From NCBI GenBank assembly GCA_021199855.1, contig JAJQHD010000013.1:61681-125680 (forward strand): a stretch of DNA of 64,000 nucleotides, in the 5' to 3' direction. The notes under the pieces were generated by a model, which did no database searches, had not been told where the DNA came from, and saw only the letters and a program-made list of their open reading frames with translations. Source of the DNA: Oscillospiraceae bacterium (GTDB lineage Bacteria > Bacillota > Clostridia > Oscillospirales > Ruminococcaceae). Numbering within the stretch: the stretch's first letter is position 1; every line of letters starts with the position of its first letter. Positions 41,619 to 49,873 of this stretch are shown in pieces. The position numbers and the translations under genes were made by a program.

Positions 41619-42758
41619 TTATTCCGCCTTGCGAATGTAGATTCGCTCAGCCTCCTTGTCAAGGTCAGCCTTGACTCGGTCTCCGCCCTTCATTCCGAGC
41701 TCCTCAAGATATTCCTTCGGAAGCTGGAGCCGTCCGGTGCGGTCTAAGACCACAAGCTCCTCTGAAACGAAGTCGGGTTCGCCCTCGGTAACCGATTTCG
41801 TGAGATTTTCATCCATCTCTTCAAGACTTTGTGATTCTCTCATGATTTCGGCGTGCGATTTCTTTATTATTTCACTGGACGTTCTGCCGTCCCTTATTGA
41901 AATTACTCTGTCTATCTGTTTTGCAAGCCGCATGTCGTGGGTTACGATTACTATCGTTATTCCTCTTGTGCGGTTTAAGTCCTTGAAGACCTGCAGAAGC
42001 TGGTCGGAGGTCTTTGTGTCAACAGAACCTGTCGGTTCGTCAGCTAAGAGTATCTGCGGATTATTTGCAAGTGAGATTGCAATTGCGACTCTCTGCTGCT
42101 CGCCTCCTGACATCTGGTCAAGCCGGGAGTTGATTCTGTGTGACAGACCGACTGCATCCAAGAGCTCAAGTGCCCTCTCTCTGCGGTTCTTCTGCCCCTG
42201 GAGGAGCATCGGAAGCTCGACATTCTGTTCTGCCGTCAAGTATGAAACAAGGTTTCTTGCATTATTCTGCCAGACAAACCCGACCATGTTGCGCTTGTAG
42301 TCCATGTAGTCCTCTTCTGTGAACTTCAGAAGATTCCTGCCATTTACGTTGAGCGATCCTGCACTCGGCTTGTCAAGTCCACCCAGCATATTCAATAGCG
42401 TCGATTTACCGGAACCGGAGGTTCCTACAATTGCGACGAGTTCGCCTCTTTTTACCTTCAGGTCAAGCCCCTGAAGTGCAACGACCTCAATCTGCTCTGT
42501 CTTATAAATCTTGACTAAGTTCTCGCATTCAATAGCATACTCAGTTGTGGGAGCCGTTATTTCCTGCTCGTGTTCAAGTTCTCTTTGCTTCTTTTTTGAT
42601 AATTTCTTCTCTTTGGGCTGTTTTTCTTTCTTTTCTTTAGGTTCTTTGGACTTCTTCTGCTTTTTTTCCTCAACTGCAGGAGTTTCCTCCGTGATCTCGG
42701 GTTCTGCTTCTTCCAGAACGGTGTCTTTTTCAAAGACGGAGTCTTTGTCATTAGTCAA
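41619..42758 (-). CDS. MacB/LolD-type ABC ATPase with C-terminal AbrB-like domain
   Basis: The ATPase core (about residues 75-290) has Walker A GTSGSGKST, the ABC signature MSGGEQQR, Walker B ILLADEP and TGSVD. Before it is a ~70-residue Lys/Glu-rich tail (KKQKKSKEPKEKKEKQPKEKK). After it is a segment like a swapped-hairpin AbrB/SpoVT domain (VVLDRTGRLQLPKEYLEELGMKGGDRVKADLDKEAERIYIRKAE), normally a DNA-binding fold. The start is uncertain: a TTG at 42758 (GGAGG 12 nt upstream) is the best option, overlapping the previous gene by 8 bp; a GTG at 42767 is also possible. No FtsX/MacB-type permease is nearby. Confidence 0.82.
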   Translation of the reverse strand: MTNDKDSVFEKDTVLEEAEPEITEETPAVEEKKQKKSKEPKEKKEKQPKEKKLSKKKQRELEHEQEITAPTTEYAIECENLVKIYKTEQIEVVALQGLDLKVKRGELVAIVGTSGSGKSTLLNMLGGLDKPSAGSLNVNGRNLLKFTEEDYMDYKRNMVGFVWQNNARNLVSYLTAEQNVELPMLLQGQKNRRERALELLDAVGLSHRINSRLDQMSGGEQQRVAIAISLANNPQILLADEPTGSVDTKTSDQLLQVFKDLNRTRGITIVIVTHDMRLAKQIDRVISIRDGRTSSEIIKKSHAEIMRESQSLEEMDENLTKSVTEGEPDFVSEELVVLDRTGRLQLPKEYLEELGMKGGDRVKADLDKEAERIYIRKAE

Positions 42759-43428
42759 TAATCTCACCGTCCTCCAAAGTGTAAACCCTGTCGGCAATTT
42801 CCAGCAGGCTCGGGTCATGAGTTGTCATGACTATGGTCATCTTTTCTGTGATTACAAGCCTCTTGAAAAGCTCTACGACGTGATGGCTGGTTACGGTGTC
42901 AAGCTCGGCTGTCGGCTCGTCGGCGAAGATTATTCTCGGCTCGTGCGCTAACGCTCTTGCAATTGCAACTCTCTGCTGTTCGCCACCCGAAAGCTCGCCC
43001 GGGCGATGGTTCATTCTTTTTGCAAGACCGACCTCCTCAAGACACTTTTTGACTCTCTCATCCCGCTGTGCAAACGGGAACTTTGAAAGCCGAAGTCCAA
43101 AGTCGACATTCTCATAAGCCGTCATCGACGACATAAGCGCCACCGACTGGAAGACGAATGCCATTTTATACCGCCTCAGCTCGTCTCTTTTGCCATCCGA
43201 GAGCTTTGTGATGTCAACACCGTCGAAGAAGACTTCACCGGTTGTCGGTCTGTCAAGAGCGCCAAGGAGATTGATGAGTGTCGTTTTGCCGGAACCGGAG
43301 CGACCTTTTAAAATGGTGAGTCCGCCCTCGTTCACCGTTATGTTGATGTCATGAAGCGCGTGAACAACGCTTCCATCACCGATCTGAAAGTCTCTGCTCA
43401 GACCGTGCGTTGCTATGATTGTTTCCAT
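42751..43428 (-). CDS. MacB/LolD-type ABC transporter ATP-binding protein
   Basis: This 225-residue protein is a complete ABC ATPase of the FtsE/LolD/MacB class: Walker A GRSGSGKTT, Q-loop VFQSVALMSSMTA, signature LSGGEQQR, Walker B IIFADEP, D-loop AELD and H-loop TTHD. This class usually works with lipoprotein-release or efflux permeases rather than sugar importers. It is the first gene of the ten-gene operon. The ATG at 43428 follows GGAGG by 6 nt, behind a ~350-nt leader. Confidence 0.92.
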   Translation of the reverse strand: METIIATHGLSRDFQIGDGSVVHALHDINITVNEGGLTILKGRSGSGKTTLINLLGALDRPTTGEVFFDGVDITKLSDGKRDELRRYKMAFVFQSVALMSSMTAYENVDFGLRLSKFPFAQRDERVKKCLEEVGLAKRMNHRPGELSGGEQQRVAIARALAHEPRIIFADEPTAELDTVTSHHVVELFKRLVITEKMTIVMTTHDPSLLEIADRVYTLEDGEIID

Positions 43429-43776
43429 CGGCATCCTCCGAAATCATGATTCGGGATATTTGTGCATGTTGCACAAATTCACTATTTCGTCCTCTACAAA
43501 CACTTATAAGCAAATTCCTTTTCCGAAATTTTGCACAATTCAGCCGAACAATTCTTCGAACCAGGCAAAAATTTCTGTGAGGCAAAAGTGAGCTCTTTGT
43601 AGCATGACTTTTGTACGGAAAAAGACATTTGCTTGAGTAAGTCTCCCCGTGGCGGACAAAACCCGAAATCCGTTTTCAGAGAGAAGAATTATGTAATGGC
43701 TCAGTTCACTAAATGGTAAAACCCAGCAAACTCCGCCATTCATTTGAGATGATTTTCACAAAATCACCTTATAACG
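43429..43776 (-). promoter_or_regulatory. Long 5' leader of the ABC operon
   Basis: About 350 nt between the predicted transcription start and the first gene. It contains a 67-codon minus-strand ORF (43540-43743, reading MNGGVCWVLPFSELSHYI...) without a convincing ribosome-binding site, and the TTGTGCA palindrome near its end. I recognise no riboswitch, T-box or terminator in it. Confidence 0.4.
43460..43476. promoter_or_regulatory. Palindromic operator TTGTGCA-N3-TGCACAA, second copy
   Basis: A perfect inverted repeat (9-bp arms from 43458 to 43478, centre TGT) about 32 bp upstream of the ATPase ATG. It has the same core as at 8032-8048. Inside a leader it could block elongation, or serve a second promoter that I cannot identify. 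Confidence 0.6.
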
Positions 43777-43782
43777 GTTTCT

Positions 43783-43811
43783 ATTATATCAAAGAAGAAA
43801 CCGCTTGTCAA
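43783..43811 (-). promoter_or_regulatory. Strong sigma-A promoter of the ABC operon
   Basis: Minus strand: TTGACA (43806-43811), 17-bp spacer, TATAAT (43783-43788): full consensus. The region from 43812 to 43940 shows nothing else I can name. Confidence 0.88.
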
Positions 43812-43940
43812 TAACTTCTGCCAAAATAAAATCGTTAAATACGAAGCTATTTTAGCTGATTTGACAAACGGTCTGTTCGGGTAGTCAAAAATTGTGATAG
43901 GGTTGAGAAATTGTTTTGGAAATGTTGACGGAAACGCATA

Positions 43941-43983
43941 ACAAAACCTCAGCCGGGGCTTTACTGATAAGCCACGACTGAGG
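43941..43983 (-). terminator. Terminator after the orphan Rpn tail
   Basis: A hairpin CCTCAG...CTGAGG with an inner GGGGCTT/AAGCC stem is followed on the minus strand by TTTTGTTAT. It ends the transcript coming from the tubulin-like operon. Confidence 0.75.
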
Positions 43984-44012
43984 GATGCGATTATTTGATT
44001 ATGTGCCCAGCA

Positions 44013-44213
44013 TCAGTCAAGCGAAAAGCCGAGCCATTTTCTGACAAGCTCGACGTCGACGTTAGCATATTTCGCAATCTGCTCTTCTTTCATGCCGTCA
44101 TTGTGCATACTGATTGCCATAGCTTTAGCATTTTCAAGTTTGCCTTGCTGAATTCCTCGCTCAACGCCCTTCTCAATTCCTCTCTCATACACACCTTGGC
44201 TCAAATTGCACAT
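44013..44213 (-). CDS. Orphan C-terminal tail of an Rpn nuclease (RpnS-like small protein)
   Basis: This 66-residue product starts MCNLSQGVYERG and ends VELVRKWLGFSLD, matching the C-terminus of the full Rpn gene at 59232-60182. AAAGGAGC lies 9-10 nt upstream of the ATG at 44213. Homology to Rpn continues a further ~12 codons upstream (DVKPDFRKELDT), then stops at a hairpin. The catalytic domain is missing. A 4-residue repeat near the start (ERGI-EKGV-ERGI-QQGK) is longer here than in the other copies. It is either a truncated relic or a working antitoxin-like protein. The intact ribosome-binding site and frame favour expression. Confidence 0.72.
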   Translation of the reverse strand: MCNLSQGVYERGIEKGVERGIQQGKLENAKAMAISMHNDGMKEEQIAKYANVDVELVRKWLGFSLD

Positions 44214-44259
44214 TGTGTCCAGCTCCTTTCTAAAGTCGGGTTTTACATCTAAAACCCAA

Positions 44260-44291
44260 GCGACCACTGATGTCTGACATCTGGTGGTCGC
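44260..44291 (-). terminator. Hairpin after the small lipoprotein gene
   Basis: An 8-bp stem GCGACCAC / GTGGTCGC extended by ATGTC/GACAT inside. On the minus strand it is followed by TTGGGTTTT. It could end the operon transcript or just separate it from the orphan tail. Confidence 0.55.
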
Positions 44292-44306
44292 CTGTTGTGA
44301 TTTTTA

Positions 44307-44648
44307 TCAGCTCACCTTTTCTAAGGTGATGGTTTCGCTGTCGTTGGTGAGGGTGAGAGTGCTGCCACTTCTCTTGTAGGTGTACACTTCGGACGATTCG
44401 ATTCCGAGAGTCGTTGTTGTTATTGTCAGCTGATTCCCGTCGATTGTGTATGTGAAATCAAAGTCTAAAACCAGTGTCATCGTTCCCGTTCCATCCTCGT
44501 TGAAAACGTAGGTCGTTTTTGTGACAACTCCGAGAATCGTCTCCTCATGCTTCCATGTTCCGACCACCGACTGCCACGGCAGAGTGCAGGAGGACAGCAT
44601 TGCCGTTGTCATGACTACCACAAGAATAATTGCGAAAGCTCTTTTCAT
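44307..44648 (-). CDS. Small lipoprotein at the end of the tubulin-like operon
   Basis: This 113-residue lipoprotein has a signal peptide and lipobox (LSSC, Cys about 21). The mature part is a small beta-sheet domain (VVGTWKHEETILGVVTKTTYVFNEDGTGTMTL...TYTIDGNQLTITT), similar in pattern to lipocalin-like or DUF5640-type lipoproteins. It starts 15 bp after the 1730-residue gene, with GGGGAGGTG upstream, so it belongs to the operon. Its function is unknown. Confidence 0.78.
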   Translation of the reverse strand: MKRAFAIILVVVMTTAMLSSCTLPWQSVVGTWKHEETILGVVTKTTYVFNEDGTGTMTLVLDFDFTYTIDGNQLTITTTTLGIESSEVYTYKRSGSTLTLTNDSETITLEKVS

Positions 44649-44663
44649 AACATCACCTCCCCG

Positions 44664-47600
44664 TTATTTGAACTTGAACCTTATGGTTACAGTATAGATG
44701 TTCTTGTTGTATGTATACGAGTAAGAGTTTGTCAAGATCTGCTTGTTGAGCTTGGTCAGTGACTTGAGTACTTCATAGCAGTCCTGACCGCTTGCGCAGA
44801 GCTTCTCAATCGCTGTATCGTAAACCGATTTTGTCTTACACTTGAATGTGAACGAAGACTTTCCGCTTCCTGCCGCCGCCTGGGCGATGGCCTTCAGCTT
44901 TGAAAGGTCGTAGCTGTCGAGAACCATGTCATTATGGTAGAAGTAGTTTGCCTCGACGGAAGTGCACGCAGGCATTGTAGCGGGACTGAGGTCGATGTTT
45001 CTCGTTCTCAGAAGCTCCTCGGTCGTGATGCAGAAGTAGTCAAATCCGACATAATTCTGCTTGACACTCTGGATAGTATCAGAACCGTCGTCCCATGTGA
45101 CATCGAGATAGTAATATTCTCCGTCAATCTTTGCAATGTTCCATGCATGTGCTTCCTCGTCCTGACCGCTTTCCTTGCGGATATGACCAGCAACCTCTGC
45201 ACACTCTATTCCGCACTTCTGCAACAGGTACTGCAAAGCTCTTGCATATCCCTCGCAAACAGCCTTGCCGTTGAGGAACACTCCCGGAATGGTTCTTAAG
45301 TAGTCGATCTTGTCCTTTTCGGGACCGCCCTCCTGCTTCTGCTTGTTGAGAGCTATCGTGTCATAGTCGACAGAGGAAATCAGCTTCGCATAGATTCTGA
45401 CTGTAGCGTCGTAGGCGCTTGTTGTCTCGTCGATGCCGTCAAGGAACTTCGGAACAGCCTCGTCAATCTTTTTCTGAATGAGCTCCGACTCCTCAGCCGA
45501 TGCTCCGTAGACCGGCATTACCTCTTCTCCTCGCATCGAGAATGTCCTGTACCAGAACAGCTCCGGATGGTCATAAGAAATCGCGTCTGAAACCTTGCTG
45601 ATGTCATCGAATGTGCATCCGCTGACAACAACTGTCTCGTCGTGATTCTGGATTGCATCAAGGAGGATTTCGTATGCTCCCTGATGGGTAGCCGTCAGGC
45701 TCTCATAATAGAGATAGCTGACTATTCCGTCAGGGTCTCTTCCGGTCTCGTCCGATTCGTACGGCTTTCCGTAGTCGTCCTCACCGATTATTACCGGATC
45801 CTGCGGCACAAAATCGTCATCCGAATGGATTCCGGAAATCTCAAGAAGATATCTGAACGGGTTATTATTATACTGCGGATTCTCAAGAAGTTCCTTTGCA
45901 AGCCTGCGGTATCCAAGTCCAGACGGATTTCCGGTGCTCTCATAGTAGTTTGTCCTTACCGTCACAAGCGACTGCTGATTCAGGAACTTCAGGTACTGGA
46001 TGGCAACCAGCGCAAGCTGACCCTCGGCAAGCTCCTCATTAAGCTCAGGAAGGTGCTTCAACTGCCATGCGTGTGTCAGCTCTCTTACGAGAAGCTCGGA
46101 CAGATTGACCGACGGAACAGAGTATTCGACATGGATTTTCTTCTTGTCGTCGACATACGATTTAAGAGGAATATCTGCTCCACGCTTCTTGAGCTCGCGG
46201 TGCTGTTTGAGTGTATTTGCAATCTTGACGGTAGATTCGAAGCAGAACTCGTAATCATCATCAAGCTTGACTCCATACGTGCTTTCAAGGAATATCTTCG
46301 CGCTCTCAAGGTGAGCCTTAAGCGCCTTCTTGTTGTTTCCGACAAGGTTTCCGGCACAGCTTCGGCACATGACTCTTCCGTCTTCAAGCTCGATGACATC
46401 TCCGCCCTTCTGGTAACGCTTTCCGCAGAAGTCGCAGACGGAGTATTCAACCACAGTGTCAAGGTCGACAAACTTGAGGTCGTGCTTGTCGTCGCCCAAG
46501 AGCTTTGAAAGCTTGTAAAGCGAATCGAAGTCGAAGCAACCCGGTTCGCAATCAAGACCGTAGTAGAGATAGTCGCTCTTCTCCTCTGAATTAAGGTACC
46601 AGTTAAGGTAGTCGAATATCGGCTTGAAAAGTGTGTTGAGAACGTCGTCGCCGGCAGAAAGGAGAACAGACACAACGCCCAAATCAGTTGCGCAATCCTC
46701 GATTATGACAAGGTCAAAGTCGGTTCTCGAAATAAGCTCGCTCTCGCCGTCAACCTTGATGTGAGGCTGTTTTTCGTAGATGGTCTGGTACTCCTCGGGC
46801 ATTTCTCCGTGGAGAACCGGGTAGACAGCAATCGAATCGGCGACCGATGGGAACATAGAGCGAAGAATCTCGTTCAGCATGACAGCCGCAAGAGTCATGG
46901 TTCTGTCAACATTCCCGCCGAACTGACCGCAAATCCTGAGCGACATCATGAGAGCTCCCTTTTCGCTTGAGTTCAGATGCGCCGTCCTGATTATCGACTC
47001 AGCAGGATAGAAGGGATTAGAAATATTTCCATACTTTCTGTAGGTCTGCTTTGCCGCGCTGTCGTTTCCTTTATCGCTTATGCTGTGGTATTCGTTGTGG
47101 TCGGCATTGGCGGCAAGTGTGTGCGGGTCTATCTCGAAGTATCCCTTTGTAAGGACCTCCATCGGCGCTCTGAACACCGACATATAGACCTCGTTTACAC
47201 TGACGTCCGATTCCTTGCGCTTTAAGATTACATGCTTTGTCGGGAAGACGAGTTCAACGTCATCCTCATTCATTTCGACATGATAATCTCTTGCCTGGAT
47301 GTACTGATATGCCTCGTCGTTCTTTCCGCCGACTGCAAGGCGTGCATATACTCTTCCCTTGGCGGCATCAACCTTCTGGATATAGTAGATATTTCCCTCA
47401 TGGATGATATTCTGACCCATGATGAAGTTCTGGGTGAGCCTGCTCCTTGGAACAGGGAGAACTATTTCCTTCTCTCCCACGACCATGATAACCATGTCTC
47501 TTCCGTTAATCATGTCGAAGAGCGCGCCCTGTCTTCTCAGGAGAACCTTGTCGCCCGAAGTGTAGACGCCGTTTTCGTCGAAGTCCTGGGAGGAAACGTA

Positions 47601-49856
47601 CTCAAAGTACTTGAACAGATCCATTCTTTCCTCCTGGGAAAGACCGTATATCTCAAGTACTGCTCTTAAGATTCCGTTTATATCCCTCTTTTTGACAAGA
47701 GGATCAAACTGCGCAACTCCCGATGCCAGGTTCAGGATTTCATCTTCGGAAATTCCTCCTGCATTGGCTCTTACAAGGATTCTCTGCGCTACGTCCTTTT
47801 TACTTCCCTCTTCAACAGGGATTCTTTCAAGCTGTGAGCTTCCCCATACTGAGCCGATATTTCCTAAATAGTAGTCGCGCATCATGTACGGTCTTGAGAA
47901 GACTATGACGAGCGCTGGCTTGTCTGAGGTCATCGAGCAGTAGCGTCTTAAAGCCGCAGGGAGATTGTCTCCCGAATCCATCGCGATAATTACCGAATAG
48001 CTGTCGGGGTTATAGTAGGGCGAATTGAGCCGGATATTGCTTCCGTCCGCCTTTATCGAGACTCTTCCCATATTTGCGGCAATTGTCTCGGCTATGTTTT
48101 CATAAGGAACGCTGTCGCCTGCGAATACTGTGACGCTTCCCGCACCCTTTGCAAGGCAGAGAACAGCCATATTCATCAGCGCGCCGACCTCTTCGTCCGA
48201 ATCAAGGAACTGCGGGCAGACACGTCTGCCGTTCTCGTCGGGCTGTCCCTCATATTTATAGAGGCGAACCATGGTGCCAGGATTGAAGTTCATCGCGTCA
48301 ACCGATTCAAAGTCAACTGCGAGAAGGTTCTTCAAAACCTTATCAAGACCAGGAGTTCTCGTGTCGTCAAAGCAGATGTATCTGACCTGCCTCGACATGT
48401 ATCTCACCCTGAACATCTCGTTCACGTTTCCGTTCTTGGAAAGAAGTGCGCTGTTCTTGGTGATGTGCTTGAGGCGGGTGTTCAGCATTGCGAGTTGGCG
48501 GTTATATGTATTGACCGTCTTGAGCGAGTCGACGAAGACCACTGTATCCAGAAGATGAATGAACTTTGAATGCTCTCTTTCAAAATGAGCCGAGCAGAGA
48601 TAGCTTAGTGATGTTATGAGGATGCTGTTATCGTCGATGGAGGCTTCCTCGATTACGTCATACTCGCCGCTTATCTTTACTACTCTCCAGATAGGGTCGT
48701 CAAAGTCGACAGAACCGCTTGAGAAGCCCTTGCAGTAAAGGCTCGAAAGCTCCGAAAGTCCCTCTTTTACATAGTCATAGACTGTGTCAATCTGCGAATC
48801 GCTGTTGCAGACAAATACTATGTTGTCTCCTCTTGCAACTGTAACGGAAAGGTATCTTAGGAAGTACATTGAGAATTCCGAGAAGAAGGTTCCGTTTATG
48901 AGGACGCTTGAATTCGATTCGGAAAGCTTGTCAAGGCAGTCAAGGTAAATCTCCTTCGGCTTTTCAGGATTTCTCTTGTCCCGCTCAACCGCCTGGGAGA
49001 TGTACTCGGTTACTTCAGTGTGATTTGTCGACGAAATCTCCTCTCCGACATAGTCGGACATGGAAAGCTCTCCCGCGTAGTAGTCGTGGAACTGCTTCTT
49101 AACTTCTTCGTCAATAACTACAAGATCGACAGGCTCTTCGGTAACCTCCGCCTTGTCGGAAAGAAGCTCGGGGCACTCCTCCTCAAGGCGTCTTATTCCC
49201 TCAAGGAAGAAGTAGACCTCCCAGAGAACGAGAAGAGTTATTGTCGGATAGGTGTATCCGGCGTGGAAGAGCGTCCACAGGAACGAATACGGTATCCAGT
49301 CCGCCTGGAATATTGCGGGAATCATGTAGAAAATATAGATAACCGCGTAAGCCGCCGAGAGAATAATGCTCAGAGCCTTGACTATATTACCGACGAAATA
49401 CCATGTTTCCTTGTGGAAGAACTTTATAACCTTGCGCTGGAACTTCTGTCTTCGGGTGAATTCGCCTGTCTTTTTCTTTTTCGGCTTGACAAGATTCATT
49501 CTCTTGAGACCGATTCTCACGAATTTGCTCAGTATTACATAGGCAAATCCAATAAGGAAGTTTATAACGACAGCGACAAGGATATTGGTGAAGTATATCC
49601 ACTTGTTGCTTATTGCAAGCCTGTCTGCAAGCCAGGTAACCCATGAAAGGTTTCTGAACCATGCGTAAATATCCGTAAGAACAGCAAGAAGAATTGTGAC
49701 AGCTATTGCATAAATAATGGTATATACCACTATTCTGAAGCGTTTATAGCTTATCTTTTTCTTCTTATCATGCTTGAATGTCTGATACTCCATCAGAAAA
49801 GGCGCAGCCATCAGGAGTGTCGCGGCAAGGATGATAAGAACTTTCGTAAATTCCAT
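44664..49856 (-). CDS. Giant membrane protein with zinc-module, DA1-like degenerate peptidase and transglutaminase domain
   Basis: This 1730-residue protein begins with about five membrane helices (residues ~5-230). A large region (~260-1100) has an alternating beta/alpha pattern that could be a degenerate helicase-like fold with no Walker A. A four-Cys module follows (C1141, C1144, C1164, C1167; CDFCGK...CRSC), LIM or zinc-ribbon-like. Next is a segment resembling the DA1 peptidase, with RELTHAWQ at 1258-1265 and the downstream Glu (E1278 in AEGQ); the first zinc His of HExxH is Arg1258, so it is probably inactive. The C-terminus is a transglutaminase-like domain with intact C1534, H1570 and D1585. 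It is preceded by AAGGAGG and follows the two-helix gene by 17 bp. It likely sits in the membrane with enzymatic domains in the cytoplasm. Confidence 0.8.
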   Translation of the reverse strand: MEFTKVLIILAATLLMAAPFLMEYQTFKHDKKKKISYKRFRIVVYTIIYAIAVTILLAVLTDIYAWFRNLSWVTWLADRLAISNKWIYFTNILVAVVINFLIGFAYVILSKFVRIGLKRMNLVKPKKKKTGEFTRRQKFQRKVIKFFHKETWYFVGNIVKALSIILSAAYAVIYIFYMIPAIFQADWIPYSFLWTLFHAGYTYPTITLLVLWEVYFFLEGIRRLEEECPELLSDKAEVTEEPVDLVVIDEEVKKQFHDYYAGELSMSDYVGEEISSTNHTEVTEYISQAVERDKRNPEKPKEIYLDCLDKLSESNSSVLINGTFFSEFSMYFLRYLSVTVARGDNIVFVCNSDSQIDTVYDYVKEGLSELSSLYCKGFSSGSVDFDDPIWRVVKISGEYDVIEEASIDDNSILITSLSYLCSAHFEREHSKFIHLLDTVVFVDSLKTVNTYNRQLAMLNTRLKHITKNSALLSKNGNVNEMFRVRYMSRQVRYICFDDTRTPGLDKVLKNLLAVDFESVDAMNFNPGTMVRLYKYEGQPDENGRRVCPQFLDSDEEVGALMNMAVLCLAKGAGSVTVFAGDSVPYENIAETIAANMGRVSIKADGSNIRLNSPYYNPDSYSVIIAMDSGDNLPAALRRYCSMTSDKPALVIVFSRPYMMRDYYLGNIGSVWGSSQLERIPVEEGSKKDVAQRILVRANAGGISEDEILNLASGVAQFDPLVKKRDINGILRAVLEIYGLSQEERMDLFKYFEYVSSQDFDENGVYTSGDKVLLRRQGALFDMINGRDMVIMVVGEKEIVLPVPRSRLTQNFIMGQNIIHEGNIYYIQKVDAAKGRVYARLAVGGKNDEAYQYIQARDYHVEMNEDDVELVFPTKHVILKRKESDVSVNEVYMSVFRAPMEVLTKGYFEIDPHTLAANADHNEYHSISDKGNDSAAKQTYRKYGNISNPFYPAESIIRTAHLNSSEKGALMMSLRICGQFGGNVDRTMTLAAVMLNEILRSMFPSVADSIAVYPVLHGEMPEEYQTIYEKQPHIKVDGESELISRTDFDLVIIEDCATDLGVVSVLLSAGDDVLNTLFKPIFDYLNWYLNSEEKSDYLYYGLDCEPGCFDFDSLYKLSKLLGDDKHDLKFVDLDTVVEYSVCDFCGKRYQKGGDVIELEDGRVMCRSCAGNLVGNNKKALKAHLESAKIFLESTYGVKLDDDYEFCFESTVKIANTLKQHRELKKRGADIPLKSYVDDKKKIHVEYSVPSVNLSELLVRELTHAWQLKHLPELNEELAEGQLALVAIQYLKFLNQQSLVTVRTNYYESTGNPSGLGYRRLAKELLENPQYNNNPFRYLLEISGIHSDDDFVPQDPVIIGEDDYGKPYESDETGRDPDGIVSYLYYESLTATHQGAYEILLDAIQNHDETVVVSGCTFDDISKVSDAISYDHPELFWYRTFSMRGEEVMPVYGASAEESELIQKKIDEAVPKFLDGIDETTSAYDATVRIYAKLISSVDYDTIALNKQKQEGGPEKDKIDYLRTIPGVFLNGKAVCEGYARALQYLLQKCGIECAEVAGHIRKESGQDEEAHAWNIAKIDGEYYYLDVTWDDGSDTIQSVKQNYVGFDYFCITTEELLRTRNIDLSPATMPACTSVEANYFYHNDMVLDSYDLSKLKAIAQAAAGSGKSSFTFKCKTKSVYDTAIEKLCASGQDCYEVLKSLTKLNKQILTNSYSYTYNKNIYTVTIRFKFK

Positions 49857-49873
49857 ACTCAGGCGCGCCTCCT

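Noticed and set aside
43540..43743. 67-codon ORF in the ABC operon leader as a real gene
   Set aside because: No Shine-Dalgarno site before the ATG and no recognisable domain. Kept only as a question in the leader finding.
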